DNA from: a bacterium Ga0077546
GTDB taxonomy: Bacteria > Cyanobacteriota > Vampirovibrionia > Obscuribacterales > Obscuribacteraceae
Direction of reading: 5' to 3'
Length of the DNA stretch: 52,512 nt
Assembly (NCBI GenBank): GCA_001464165.1
Contig: LNEX01000320.1
Span: 1 to 52,512 of the forward strand
The notes under the pieces were generated by a model, which was not told where the DNA came from, searched no databases, and saw only the letters and a program-made list of their open reading frames with translations. How positions within the stretch are numbered: position 1 is the stretch's first letter; each line of letters begins with the position of its first letter. The position numbers and the translations under genes were made by a program. Below, piece by piece: positions 8,352 through 17,147 of the stretch.

Positions 8352-9167
8352 TTACTCATCATCCACAACAGAAGCAATGCCACCATCGGCAGTAAAGGCA
8401 CCACGAATTACACCGCGCTTAGTGCTGCGGAAAAACTCGACAATTTCTTTGATTTCAGAAGACTGGACAATTTCGTCTTCAATTCGAGCCAATGCTTGGG
8501 TAGTATTTAGACCCGAGCGATATATCAATTTATATGCTTGTTTGATGGTATTACGTATCTCAGGCCCAACTTTTCCTCTTCTTAAGCCCACTAGATTTAA
8601 GCCAGTTACTGCCAGTGGACGCTTGTCGCACATAGTGAACGGTGGAATATCCATTCTTGTGCCAGTGGCACCAGATATCATGGCGTACCGGCCAATGCGA
8701 ACAAACTGGTGCACCACTACAGATCCAGCAATAACAACCCGTTCCCCTACCACAACATGACCAGCAAGGGTGGCACCGTTGGCAAAAATTGCACCATTGC
8801 CAATTTGGCAATCGTGAGCAATGTGCGAATAATTCATAAGGAAGCAATCGTCACCAACCCTGGTGAAGCGATCAGCCGTACCTCTGTGAATGGTGGCATA
8901 CTCGCGCACAGTGACACGATCGCCCATAATTACACCAGTTGGCTCATCCTTATAGCTCAAGTCTTGAGGCTGTAGTCCAATGGATGCCCCTGGAAATATA
9001 TTGCAGTTCTCACCAATGGTGGTGTGGCCGTCAATAATTGCGTGCGCACCAATCTTAGTGCCGGCCTTTACAACCACATTTGGGCCAATAACCGCATATG
9101 GTGCAATCTCGACGCTATCGTCGATTTTCGCTCCATCGCCAATAATGGCAGTGGGATGAATAGACAT
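8352..9167 (-). CDS. lpxA: Acyl-ACP--UDP-N-acetylglucosamine O-acyltransferase (LpxA)
   Basis: LpxA catalyses the first step of lipid A synthesis, acylating UDP-GlcNAc at O-3. The 271-residue length is typical. A left-handed beta helix of hexapeptide repeats begins at the N-terminus (IHPTAIIGDGAKI, VEIAPYAVIG). It contains the catalytic-His stretch around NYSHIAHDCQIG and the Gly-rich QFVRIGRYAMISGATG segment. The C-terminal helical part (LRRGKVGPEIRNTIKQAYK) matches the family. It lies 39 bases after fabZ, the common lpxA/fabZ order; lpxC and lpxD are not in the window. It implies a lipid A outer membrane. Confidence 0.95.
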   Translation of the reverse strand: MSIHPTAIIGDGAKIDDSVEIAPYAVIGPNVVVKAGTKIGAHAIIDGHTTIGENCNIFPGASIGLQPQDLSYKDEPTGVIMGDRVTVREYATIHRGTADRFTRVGDDCFLMNYSHIAHDCQIGNGAIFANGATLAGHVVVGERVVIAGSVVVHQFVRIGRYAMISGATGTRMDIPPFTMCDKRPLAVTGLNLVGLRRGKVGPEIRNTIKQAYKLIYRSGLNTTQALARIEDEIVQSSEIKEIVEFFRSTKRGVIRGAFTADGGIASVVDDE

Positions 9168-9206
9168 TGTTTCCCTACCTATATATAAGCAAATAAATGA
9201 ACAAAC

Positions 9207-9656
9207 TTACCGCTTGACCATAGCGAATCCAATTTCGCCCTCACAGGCAATTTTGTCGCCGACGCGCGCAATTCCTCTCATTCTGCCTACTGGTCCTTTC
9301 ATCTTGAGAAGCTCTACCTCAAGATCTAATTTGTCACCGGGTACGACCATTGTGCGGAATTTTACTCCGTCAATACCGGTAAAGACACCAAGATTACCTT
9401 TCATTTCCGGCTTCAGTAGCATGGTTAAGCAGCCCAACTGTGCTAAGGCTTCAACCATCAAGACGCCAGGCATAATCGGTTCGGCAGGAAAATGCCCTTG
9501 AAAGAATTCTTCATTGACTGTCAAGTTTTTAAAGCCCTTCGCACGCACGCCAGGGTCAACTTCAGTAACTCGGTCGATTAAGAGGAAGGGATAACGATGG
9601 GGAATCAACTCTCTAATTTGACGGATGTCCAGTTGCATTACAGTTGCGGCGGTCAT
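9207..9656 (-). CDS. fabZ: 3-hydroxyacyl-[acyl-carrier-protein] dehydratase (FabZ)
   Basis: FabZ dehydrates 3-hydroxyacyl-ACP in fatty acid elongation and competes with LpxA for 3-hydroxyacyl-ACP, which explains their frequent pairing. The hot-dog fold protein shows IPHRYPFLLIDRV, then the catalytic His in GHFPAEPIMPGVLMVEALAQ with the Glu of the same helix. The ATG at 9656 with AAGGAGAG four bases upstream gives 149 residues, the normal length. The frame upstream to 9734 is not family-like. Divergent from folE across about 160 bases. Confidence 0.95.
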   Translation of the reverse strand: MTAATVMQLDIRQIRELIPHRYPFLLIDRVTEVDPGVRAKGFKNLTVNEEFFQGHFPAEPIMPGVLMVEALAQLGCLTMLLKPEMKGNLGVFTGIDGVKFRTMVVPGDKLDLEVELLKMKGPVGRMRGIARVGDKIACEGEIGFAMVKR

Positions 9657-9820
9657 CGGCTCTCCTTCATGAAAACGCTGAAAATTGAAAGATTTAGAGT
9701 ATAAGCGATATACTAGGCAATCAACGGTTGTCAAAAGAAGTGACGGCGTTCTGGGGCCTTAAATTGCTCTTCATTTAGCTATACACGATGATTTTTGTCC
9801 TCTTTTTACTTGAGTAAACC

Positions 9821-10441
9821 ATGAATTCTGAAGCGATTTGTAAAGGTAACTTTCAGCCCATACCTAATTTGGTGCCACCTCAAGTCAATATCGATTTGCT
9901 TGAACAAGGCGTAAAGTTGATTTTGCGAGCAATCGGTGAAGATTTAGATCGCGAAGGCCTGCAGCAAACCCCCAATCGAGTTGCCAGGATGATGGCTGAA
10001 CTATCATCGGCGACATATCTCGATCCTGCGGACCAAATTACTTGTGAATTTTTTGAGAAAGAGGCTGGGCTAGTCCTGGTCAAAGACCTCACTTTTGACA
10101 GCACTTGCGAGCACCACCTATTGCCTTTCCACGGGCTCGTACATGTGGCCTACCTGCCCAGAGATGGGCGCATTACTGGCTTATCGAAACTAGCTAGGGT
10201 TGTAGAGATAGCTTCTCGGCGTCTTCAGGTACAAGAGCGACTAACTGCTCAAGTTGCCCAAGCCATAGAAGATAGACTTGACCCATTAGCCGTTTTCGTC
10301 ATGATCGAAGCCGAACATTCGTGCATGAGCCGCCGCGGCATCAAAAAACCCGGCAGCACGACAATTACCACTGATGCACGTGGCTTATATAAGAAAGATG
10401 CAACTTTACGTGCCGAACTTCTCAGCCTGATCCGAAAGTAG
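9821..10441 (+). CDS. folE: GTP cyclohydrolase I
   Basis: FolE converts GTP to 7,8-dihydroneopterin triphosphate, opening folate or pterin synthesis. The 206-residue protein contains the zinc and active-site motif CEHHLLPFHG and the second zinc Cys in EAEHSCMSRRGIKKPGS. It also has LSKLARVVEIASRRLQVQER and the closing RAELLSLIR, all standard. It reads away from fabZ, so the roughly 160-base gap should hold two promoters. The next gene follows after about 100 bases that include a short stem (GCGATG...CATCGC at 10477-10495) without a T tract. Confidence 0.96.
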   Translation: MNSEAICKGNFQPIPNLVPPQVNIDLLEQGVKLILRAIGEDLDREGLQQTPNRVARMMAELSSATYLDPADQITCEFFEKEAGLVLVKDLTFDSTCEHHLLPFHGLVHVAYLPRDGRITGLSKLARVVEIASRRLQVQERLTAQVAQAIEDRLDPLAVFVMIEAEHSCMSRRGIKKPGSTTITTDARGLYKKDATLRAELLSLIRK

Positions 10442-10540
10442 AAAGGGAATAGACAGCCTGATTTTAGGTAAACTAAGCGATGAATGGAGCATCGCGATAA
10501 GTGATACGTGATTGCTCTTGCTATCTATCGGGAGCACTCT

Positions 10541-11848
10541 ATGGTTGAGGATGATCACACCGAGTTACTAAGTCGACGTCATTTTCTCGCCGGTCTTGGC
10601 GCCTTAACCTGCCTTGGCCAACTAGGCATGCTAAAACCAGCGCAAGCAGCTGGCTTTGACTTTGCCCCTTTTTCATTTGCAGTGGTCTCTGACAGTCATC
10701 TTTCGCATGGATTGCCAGACAGTCTTAAATTGCTACAAGAAAGTCAGCTTTTCTTGCAGGATGTAGTCAAGTCAATCAACGAGCAGAAAGTCGATTTTGT
10801 TATTTTTTGTGGCGATCAAGTAGAAACTCCTGGTCGAGACGAAACTTTCTGGCAACTTTTCATTGACATAGTGGCAGTACTCAATTGCCCATGGTATTTC
10901 GTTCTTGGAGAATGGGACGTTAGTGGACCGCCAGCAATTGAGAGGATGGTCACCTACGGACCTGACTTCAAAGGCAAGGGGCTAACCAGTGGTAGCTCTT
11001 ATTGGTCCACTGATCCAGTTCCTGGAGTACATCTGGTTGGTCTAGATACGGCCAAGGCCAACAGCGAAACAGGCGATTTGAGCACTGCTCAGATGAATTG
11101 GCTCAAGCAAGATTTGAATAGCAACAAAGGCAAATTGACCATCGTCGTCAGTCATCATCCCCTGCTAGCGCCCCCACCTTATGATGGTGGACCACCATTT
11201 GAGGAATACACTTTGCTGCAGGGGGCTTCAGCTCGGGAAATTCTCGGTGCTTGCCTGGATGTTAGGTTGGCCATAAGTGGTCACGTGCCTATCAACAAAA
11301 TTCAAAGAGAGCGCAGCATCTGGTATGTTTCCTGCCCTCCTGTTGATATTTATCCCTGCGAATACAAATTATTTCACGTAGACCAGCAAGGCATTACAGT
11401 CGAAACCCTGGGAGTTCGCTATGAAGCACTGGTGAAAAAGGCCAAGAAGATAATGATCAACTCGCGTCTGGCCTTTCAATATTCTAATCACAAACCCGAT
11501 ACCTTCTTGAAACTGGCTGAAGGTGGTGAGCTAGACCGCGCTGCCTACCTAGGGTTGGCACCGGGGGCGGTAGCACAGCGACTAGGCAAGAGCAAAGGCA
11601 AAAGCAAAGACAAAGACAAGAAGAAAGACACCAAGAAGAAATTCGGCAAGCCCAAAGAGACGAAAGAACAAAACAAAGAGAAAGCAGACGAAAAGACAAG
11701 CGCAAAATCAAACAAGAAATCAGAAAAAGTCCCAGAAGAGCTGAAGCCAGAGCAAGCGAAAGCAGAAACACCAGATCTCGTACCAGAAAAGCAAGATTCG
11801 CTCCAGGTCAAAGATTCCGACATAAATGAAAGTGGAGAGCAAAAGTAA
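10541..11848 (+). CDS. Tat-exported calcineurin-like phosphoesterase with altered active site and charged tail
   Basis: The start is the ATG at 10541 with GGGAG upstream; a GTG at 10508 lacks a ribosome site. SRRHFLAGLG is a twin-arginine signal followed by a hydrophobic segment and an AQAA cleavage site, so it is exported folded. The body follows the metallophosphoesterase order: SDSHLSHG, CGDQVE, LGEWDV, SHHPLLAPP and SGHVP. The usual GNHD is GEWD and the final GHxH is GHVP, so two motifs have lost metal-ligand or catalytic residues. The last 90 or so residues are an extreme Lys/Glu-rich tail (KSKGKSKDKDKKKDTKKKF), probably disordered. The gene lies 3 bases before tryptophan dioxygenase, suggesting co-transcription without explaining its role. 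Confidence 0.8.
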   Translation: MVEDDHTELLSRRHFLAGLGALTCLGQLGMLKPAQAAGFDFAPFSFAVVSDSHLSHGLPDSLKLLQESQLFLQDVVKSINEQKVDFVIFCGDQVETPGRDETFWQLFIDIVAVLNCPWYFVLGEWDVSGPPAIERMVTYGPDFKGKGLTSGSSYWSTDPVPGVHLVGLDTAKANSETGDLSTAQMNWLKQDLNSNKGKLTIVVSHHPLLAPPPYDGGPPFEEYTLLQGASAREILGACLDVRLAISGHVPINKIQRERSIWYVSCPPVDIYPCEYKLFHVDQQGITVETLGVRYEALVKKAKKIMINSRLAFQYSNHKPDTFLKLAEGGELDRAAYLGLAPGAVAQRLGKSKGKSKDKDKKKDTKKKFGKPKETKEQNKEKADEKTSAKSNKKSEKVPEELKPEQAKAETPDLVPEKQDSLQVKDSDINESGEQK

Positions 11849-11851
11849 GAA

Positions 11852-12691
11852 ATGGACAGCAAACAGTCAGCCCAATATGGTGGCATAACTAGCGGCGGCC
11901 ACAGCTCGCTTGATTACAACAGCTATTTGATGGTTGAGCAACTAAAAACTCTTCAAGTTTGTCAGTCCGAGCCAGCCCACCACGATGAGCCACTTTTTAT
12001 TATCATCCACCAGACCTATGAGCTTTGGTTCAAGCTTGTCATTCACGAGCTTGATTTAGTTGTGGAACTAATGGCCGAAGACCGAGTGCGCAAAGCCACT
12101 CATTTCATGCGTCGAGCTGTGGCCATTATGCGGTTACTCGTGCAGCAAATTCACATTCTTGAGACTATGTCACCAGTAGACTTCCTCGGCTTCAGGCATA
12201 AGCTCAACCCAGCCTCTGGCTTTCAGTCATCGCAGTTTCGCGAAATTGAATTTATGGCTGGCCTGAAAGAAGAGAGAATGCTTATGCACTTTAAAACTGA
12301 CAGCGTTGCTTTTGCTGAGTTGACAAAACGATTTGAAGCACCAAGCCTTAAAGATTGCTTTTATGCCCTGTTGCGTAGGCAAGGTTTTACCCTAACAATG
12401 CCTCCAGCCGGTGACCCAGATGAAAATGGCAAATTTGCTGAAGAAAGAGTTCTTGAGCTTTGTCGCCTCTATCAAGAAGAACAACTAGGTGAATTGCATG
12501 ACCTGGCTGAGACCCTAGTGGACATAGATGAGTTGATTGCTCTTTGGCGGACGCACCACGTCACAGTGGTTGAGCGCATCATCGGCTTCAAGCGCGGTAC
12601 GGGCGGCAGTGAAGGCGTGGCATACCTGCGCTCTACTCTCGTCAAGCGCTGCTTCCAAGATCTATGGAGTGTTCGCACTGCTCTCACCTAA
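11852..12691 (+). CDS. kynA: Tryptophan 2,3-dioxygenase
   Basis: This haem enzyme opens the indole ring of L-tryptophan with O2 to give N-formylkynurenine, the first step of the kynurenine route. The 279-residue length fits bacterial forms. Signatures include IIIHQTYELWFKLVIHEL with the substrate-pocket His, FRHKLNPASGFQSSQFREIE, and RTHHVTVVERIIGFKRGTGG near the end, where the proximal haem His and Gly-rich loop lie. ATG three bases after the phosphoesterase stop. No kynureninase or formamidase is nearby, so the fate of the product cannot be read from this locus. Requires oxygen, supporting an aerobic lifestyle. Confidence 0.95.
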   Translation: MDSKQSAQYGGITSGGHSSLDYNSYLMVEQLKTLQVCQSEPAHHDEPLFIIIHQTYELWFKLVIHELDLVVELMAEDRVRKATHFMRRAVAIMRLLVQQIHILETMSPVDFLGFRHKLNPASGFQSSQFREIEFMAGLKEERMLMHFKTDSVAFAELTKRFEAPSLKDCFYALLRRQGFTLTMPPAGDPDENGKFAEERVLELCRLYQEEQLGELHDLAETLVDIDELIALWRTHHVTVVERIIGFKRGTGGSEGVAYLRSTLVKRCFQDLWSVRTALT

Positions 12692-12702
12692 GGCCAAGAA
12701 AA

Positions 12703-13020
12703 ATGTTAGACCCAATCGACCACATCGCTATTCCTGTAAAAAACAAAGACTCGCTTAAGGCCACTGTTGAATGGTATCTCAGCACCTTTAAGTGCGAAGT
12801 AGAGTATCAAGATGATACCTGGGCATTTCTCCGCTTTGGCAATATTAAACTGGCCTTTGTCATACCGGAGCAGCATCCAGCTCATATAGCATTCGTTAGT
12901 GCTAAAGCTGAAGAATTTGGTACTTTGAAGACCCACCGCGATGGCACACGCTCTGTTTATGTTGATGATCCTTCTGGCAACACAATTGAGATAATGGCTG
13001 AATTAGAGCAAACTAAATGA
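12703..13020 (+). CDS. VOC (glyoxalase/bleomycin-resistance fold) family protein
   Basis: A 105-residue single-domain protein with the vicinal oxygen chelate pattern: IDHIAIPVKN at the N-terminus (metal-ligand His), a central PAHIAFVS and YVDDPSGNTIEIMAE near the end (metal-ligand Glu). Such proteins include glyoxalases, epimerases and dioxygenases; the substrate is not evident. The ATG at 12703 is 11 bases after the tryptophan dioxygenase stop. The frame extends upstream to 12664, but that part overlaps the dioxygenase and is not family-like. Close spacing suggests the same transcript. Confidence 0.8.
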   Translation: MLDPIDHIAIPVKNKDSLKATVEWYLSTFKCEVEYQDDTWAFLRFGNIKLAFVIPEQHPAHIAFVSAKAEEFGTLKTHRDGTRSVYVDDPSGNTIEIMAELEQTK

Positions 13021-13046
13021 ATGAATAAAGGAAGAAGAGGAGAGTA

Positions 13047-14279
13047 GTGGAGCCAATTTACGACGCCATTATCATTGGCTCTGGCCTAGCCGGACTGTCT
13101 TGTGCTAAGCAATTGGCTAGTCGGGGATTCTCCTTTTTGATAGTCGAGGCGGCTGATTCTTTTGGCGGCAGAGTGCGCAGTGACTATATAGATGGTTACA
13201 CCCTCGATCGGGGCTTCCAAGTTCTGCTCACTGCATATCCGGAAGCCGCTCGCACCCTCGACTACAAAGGCCTCGATCTGAAGCCATTTTTGGCTGGGGC
13301 ATTAATCAATGACGGAAAGTATTTTATTCGCCTTAGCGACCCATTTAAGAATCCATCGACCTTCTTATCGATGATGGTATCGAATGTAGCTTCACTAACA
13401 AAAGTAATGGCATCAACCATTGAAGAGATCTTTTCTCAACCAGATAAAACCATCCTGCAGGCCCTAAGAGACGCGGGCTTCAGTGAGAGCATGATCAATC
13501 GCTTCTTCAAGCCTTTTTTCGGCGGCATCACCCTTGACAATACTCTTTCTGGCTCGAACCGCATGTTTGAGTTCATATATAAGATGATGGCAGAGGGTCA
13601 GGTGATGATTCCCAGCGGAGGAATGGGCAAAATAGCGGAACAATTGGCCTTGGCGCTACCCAAAGACTCAATCAGACTCAATTGCCGGGTTGCCAGTATC
13701 GATCCGGTTAAATCGCTAGTCACTCTAGCCAATGGAGAGACGCTCATGGGCCGCGCTATTGTCATAGCGACTGACGGAGAAAACGCTAGCAATCTAAGTC
13801 CTGCTGTAGATGCCCCGCCCTCGAATATGGCCACTTGTCTTTATTTTTCAGCCGATCAAGCGCCAGTAGCTGAGCCTGTACTGGTGCTAAATGGCTCAGA
13901 TAGCGGACCAATTAATAACATGGCCGTGATCACAAACGTAGCTAAAGACTATGCCCCGGCCGGAAAACATCTAATATCAGTTACCGTTCTCGGTCACCAA
14001 TCAGACAACGAGCATTTGATTGAAGATGTAATAAGGCAAGCTAAAGCTTGGTTTGGCGACCAAGTCGATAGCTGGCAACACTTGAAGAGTTATCGTATTG
14101 CCAATGCCCTACCAAATCAAGCGCCGCCCTGGTTGCAGTCACGCCCGGTTCGACTCGATGACGGCCTCTATGTGTGTGGCGACTTCCGCGAAAATGCTTC
14201 AATCAACGGCGCTTTAATATCGGGGAGAAAAGCAGCAGAAGCTCTAGTTTTAGATTTGAAAGTGGCAACATGCAAGTGA
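13047..14279 (+). CDS. FAD-dependent amine oxidase/phytoene-desaturase-like oxidoreductase
   Basis: The N-terminus is a Rossmann dinucleotide fold (DAIIIGSGLAGLSCAKQLA) followed by GGRVRSDYIDGYTLDRGFQV, the GGR motif of the amine oxidase/carotenoid desaturase/protoporphyrinogen oxidase superfamily. The C-terminal FAD segment is GLYVCGDFRENASINGALISG. The 410-residue length is normal. The start is GTG at 13047 behind a strong GAAGAAGAGGAGA ribosome site. It is the last gene of a run with folE, phosphoesterase, tryptophan dioxygenase and the VOC protein. The substrate is unknown; a link with tryptophan oxidation is only suggested by position. Confidence 0.85.
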   Translation: MEPIYDAIIIGSGLAGLSCAKQLASRGFSFLIVEAADSFGGRVRSDYIDGYTLDRGFQVLLTAYPEAARTLDYKGLDLKPFLAGALINDGKYFIRLSDPFKNPSTFLSMMVSNVASLTKVMASTIEEIFSQPDKTILQALRDAGFSESMINRFFKPFFGGITLDNTLSGSNRMFEFIYKMMAEGQVMIPSGGMGKIAEQLALALPKDSIRLNCRVASIDPVKSLVTLANGETLMGRAIVIATDGENASNLSPAVDAPPSNMATCLYFSADQAPVAEPVLVLNGSDSGPINNMAVITNVAKDYAPAGKHLISVTVLGHQSDNEHLIEDVIRQAKAWFGDQVDSWQHLKSYRIANALPNQAPPWLQSRPVRLDDGLYVCGDFRENASINGALISGRKAAEALVLDLKVATCK

Positions 14280-14370
14280 GAATAAGCCCCAGATAATTTC
14301 TTCCTTGCTATTATTGGGGTGAGTAAGGCCTAATTACTTTTCCTGATATCACTTTTGTCAAAATAGCACC

Positions 14371-16566
14371 ATGACTTTCGAAGATCCAATTCAACCAACC
14401 AAGAAGAAAGTCTGCACTGTCTGCAAGCGCGAATTTCCGCCCACGCAAGCTGTTTGCCCGCATGACAAGAGCATGCTCATGTTTGTGCAAAAAGATGAGC
14501 TATTAGGCACCATACTCAACGACCGCTACCGTGTCTTGTCTGAAGTAGGTCGCGGCGGAATGAGCATTGTCTACAAGGGTCTGCATGAAATGATGGATCG
14601 CACTGTCGCGATCAAAATGCTGCAAACTCAGCATGTCACAGACCAACTCAGTATCAAGCGCTTTCAGCAAGAGGCTCAAGCGGCTTCGCACCTGCAGCAC
14701 CCTCACGTAATCACCGTTTACGACTGCGGAGTTGTAGCCACTGGCCAACCCTACATAGTCATGGACTTTTTGGAAGGTCAAAGTCTCTCAGATGTCGTCA
14801 AGGCAGAAAACTATATTGCCTATCAACGGGCCATTCCCATCTTTATTTCGGCCACAGAGGCTTTAGAGCATGCCCATCAAAAGGGCGTAATTCACCGCGA
14901 TCTCAAATCTTCAAATATTATGCTGGTGGAAGTTGAAGGTCGTCGCGACTTTGTCAAAGTAGTTGACTTTGGTATTGCCAAATTAACTACGGCTTCCGGC
15001 AAAACCCCGCAAAACCTTACCCAAACTGGGGAGATTTTTGGCAGTCCGATTTATATGAGTCCAGAGCAATGCCTTGGACTCAATCTAGATAGCCGCTCTG
15101 ACATATATTCGATGGGTGCAGTTCTATATGAAACTTTGACTGGTTTCCCGCCCTTAATGGGTGACACCATATATGCCACTATGAAAATGCATGTCTCACA
15201 GATGCCTGAGCCCTTCAATAAAGTTAGGCCAGATCTGCGTATTCCAGAGCAGCTTGAGCGCATTACATTTAAGGCTCTGGCAAAGAAGCCGGAACAGCGC
15301 TATCAAACTATGCAAGAGATGAGAGATGCCCTAGAGCAATGCATTAGCACTCAGTTTGAAACTGGCAGTGTTCCTAGCTTGATTAGCGCACCGCCCTCCA
15401 TGGGATTTAATCCCAATCCGCAGAGCGACACCTCATCAGTTGAAATTGAAGATTTTGATCTCTCTGGTGGTTTATTTGGCAACGATCCCTCGCCAACGAT
15501 GGCACCGGAACGCAGAGATCGCAGTAGCGCTCCATTTGTTTCTGGGCCAGACCAACATAAGAAACCTGGCGCAACCACTAGAAGCGGACGAAAAACTAGC
15601 TCTAGCACCTCAAGCAGAGAAGACAATCGCAGCACCGGAAGAAGTACAGGAAAGAGTACGGGAAGAAGTACTGGGCGCAGCACAGGCATAGACGCTGGTG
15701 CTTCAGGGCGGTCCACTGGCCGCAGCACGGGAGTTCGCAAACCGGCCGTAGTTGAGAAGAAAAAGAAAGGCAAAATCAATATAGATTTTGCCAAATACCT
15801 AAACAAGAAAGTGATTTTCTCTGTGCTTGGTCTTGTAGTGATACCTGGGCTTATAACCGGAATCGTAATGACTGCCAATAAAATGGGTAACGATAACCCA
15901 TTCTCTCTGACCAAAACCTATGAAGGTGTATTGCTTTATTTGCGAGCCCCTACTCATGACAGCGAAAGCGGTCAAGAGTTGCCAGGCTTAATGTACTTGA
16001 TGCCAAACAAAGCAAAAGAACCCCTAAAAGTATTGCTCACGGATTTCAACCTCGAAGGGCACCTTGGTCAAGCCGACAGGTCAGACCAGAAACCAGGAGC
16101 TATTTGGCATATTTCTGGTCACAGAGGTCCAAATAATTCGCTACAAATAGAAGAAGGCGATTTTGCCGAGCGCAGTGATAACAACATCACCCCAGCCAGG
16201 CAGAAGTTAGAGGAGTTCTTGGGCAATCTTTTCCGCTCACGTACGCCAGGTAGCACGACTTTAGAGCTAGCCTACAAAAACCTCAGTATCGCGGCCCAAA
16301 AGCGGGAAGATCCAGAGCGCTTCAAAGAGAAATACAGCAGCGATCCACATTTTAAGGAAGACTTCAAAGCCGACGCCATCGAACCGTCGGCCCTTAAGGT
16401 GGGAGTGATAAAGAGCTCGGAGATTACTTTTTATATAAACGGTAAGTATCTCTTCGACAAACCTGAAATCTACCTGGCTAAGATGATTTCGGAAGACCAC
16501 CAGTGGAAAGTAGACTCCCTTGAGCCTTGCAAAGAAGATTTGTGGAAGTCAACATTGCCGGATTGA
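14371..16566 (+). CDS. Transmembrane Ser/Thr protein kinase with zinc-ribbon head and RSTG repeats
   Basis: A 731-residue Hanks-type kinase. The N-terminus has a zinc-ribbon-like CTVCKREFPPTQAVCPHD (Cys 15, 18, 29). The kinase domain starts near 53 with the Gly-rich loop VGRGGMSIVYKG, catalytic HRDLKSSNIM with Asp 177, DFG at 199, and GSPIYMSPEQ in the activation segment, all intact. A disordered linker holds tandem RSTG units (about 420-455) and then a Lys-rich stretch. One membrane segment (about 479-505) is followed by about 220 residues outside the membrane that match no sensor domain I recognise; PASTA repeats are absent. It probably reads an envelope signal. The RSTG tract is a plausible autophosphorylation substrate. 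Confidence 0.93.
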   Translation: MTFEDPIQPTKKKVCTVCKREFPPTQAVCPHDKSMLMFVQKDELLGTILNDRYRVLSEVGRGGMSIVYKGLHEMMDRTVAIKMLQTQHVTDQLSIKRFQQEAQAASHLQHPHVITVYDCGVVATGQPYIVMDFLEGQSLSDVVKAENYIAYQRAIPIFISATEALEHAHQKGVIHRDLKSSNIMLVEVEGRRDFVKVVDFGIAKLTTASGKTPQNLTQTGEIFGSPIYMSPEQCLGLNLDSRSDIYSMGAVLYETLTGFPPLMGDTIYATMKMHVSQMPEPFNKVRPDLRIPEQLERITFKALAKKPEQRYQTMQEMRDALEQCISTQFETGSVPSLISAPPSMGFNPNPQSDTSSVEIEDFDLSGGLFGNDPSPTMAPERRDRSSAPFVSGPDQHKKPGATTRSGRKTSSSTSSREDNRSTGRSTGKSTGRSTGRSTGIDAGASGRSTGRSTGVRKPAVVEKKKKGKINIDFAKYLNKKVIFSVLGLVVIPGLITGIVMTANKMGNDNPFSLTKTYEGVLLYLRAPTHDSESGQELPGLMYLMPNKAKEPLKVLLTDFNLEGHLGQADRSDQKPGAIWHISGHRGPNNSLQIEEGDFAERSDNNITPARQKLEEFLGNLFRSRTPGSTTLELAYKNLSIAAQKREDPERFKEKYSSDPHFKEDFKADAIEPSALKVGVIKSSEITFYINGKYLFDKPEIYLAKMISEDHQWKVDSLEPCKEDLWKSTLPD

Positions 16567-16700
16567 CATCTGATAATTGCTTTTCTTCTTACAAATTAAG
16601 GATTTATTTCATCTCAGCCATTGGGCAATACTATAATAAGTCTGAAGTATCTTGGTAATTCTTCAACTTTAACCAAGCGCTAAAAACTAAGGAGTGCGAC

Positions 16701-16829
16701 ATGGACGACAATTTCATTTTGATGGGTATTGTATTTGCGGGAATTATCGTGATGCCATTGGTAATAATCAAATTAGCCAAAGCAATGAAAGTTCTCAAAG
16801 AAAAGAAAGCAACAGCAGCAGAAAAGTAA
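16701..16829 (+). CDS. Small single-span membrane protein, 42 residues
   Basis: An ATG at 16701 sits behind a strong TAAGGAG ribosome site with a 6-base spacer. The 42-codon frame encodes MDDNFILMGIVFAGIIVMPL, the start of one hydrophobic helix, followed by a basic tail rich in Lys and Ala (KEKKATAAEK), and ends at TAA. The topology is that of a small inner-membrane protein with a cytoplasmic basic tail. It lies 134 bases downstream of the kinase on the same strand, so it could be co-transcribed with it or have its own promoter. No family is recognised; support is the ribosome site plus the membrane-protein composition. Confidence 0.6.
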   Translation: MDDNFILMGIVFAGIIVMPLVIIKLAKAMKVLKEKKATAAEK

Positions 16830-16897
16830 GAGTCAAAAACAAAGTATTCACATACTAAAGTTTCATCGAGTTTAGAAATCAAAAGCGGCCCTCAACA

Positions 16898-16939
16898 ATT
16901 GATTAACAGTCAACTGCGCTACCGCTGCGCTACTCGGGA
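16898..16939 (-). pseudogene. tRNA-Asn (GUU) fragment lacking the T arm and 3' half
   Basis: On the minus strand the sequence shows TCCCGAG as a 5' acceptor strand (16933-16939), TA, a D arm GCGC-AGCGGTA-GCGC, and an anticodon arm GTTGA-CTGTTAA-TCAAT with anticodon GTT (16905-16907). After the anticodon stem the sequence leaves the tRNA pattern: there is no GGTTCGAATCC T arm and no matching CTCGGGA acceptor strand. It is therefore a 5' tRNA-Asn piece, probably a remnant of recombination at a tRNA gene. It lies in the 318-base gap 16830-17147, which shows nothing else clear. Confidence 0.7.
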
Positions 16940-17147
16940 AAGCGGTTTGTCTAGATTCAACTAGATAACAATACTAGCATGGTCCAACATCTTCAACCCC
17001 GAGCAGCCCTGAGAGCCGAATGTTTTGGCCTTAACCGCATTTAATAATGCCGAAGAAAGGCTCTGTTTTGTATACTGAGTGATTCGTGATGGAAAAACCA
17101 TCGCAACAAACTGCAACTTGCAACAGTATGGTCATGGAGAAGAACTG

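Noticed and set aside
14287..14319. CCCCA/TGGGG stem after the FAD oxidoreductase as a terminator
   Set aside because: The stem has a bulge and A/T-rich middle, with no T tract after it.
15351..15914. 187-codon minus-strand frame opposite the kinase
   Set aside because: It mirrors the low-complexity RSTG/Ser-rich linker, has no family features, and lies wholly inside a well-supported gene.
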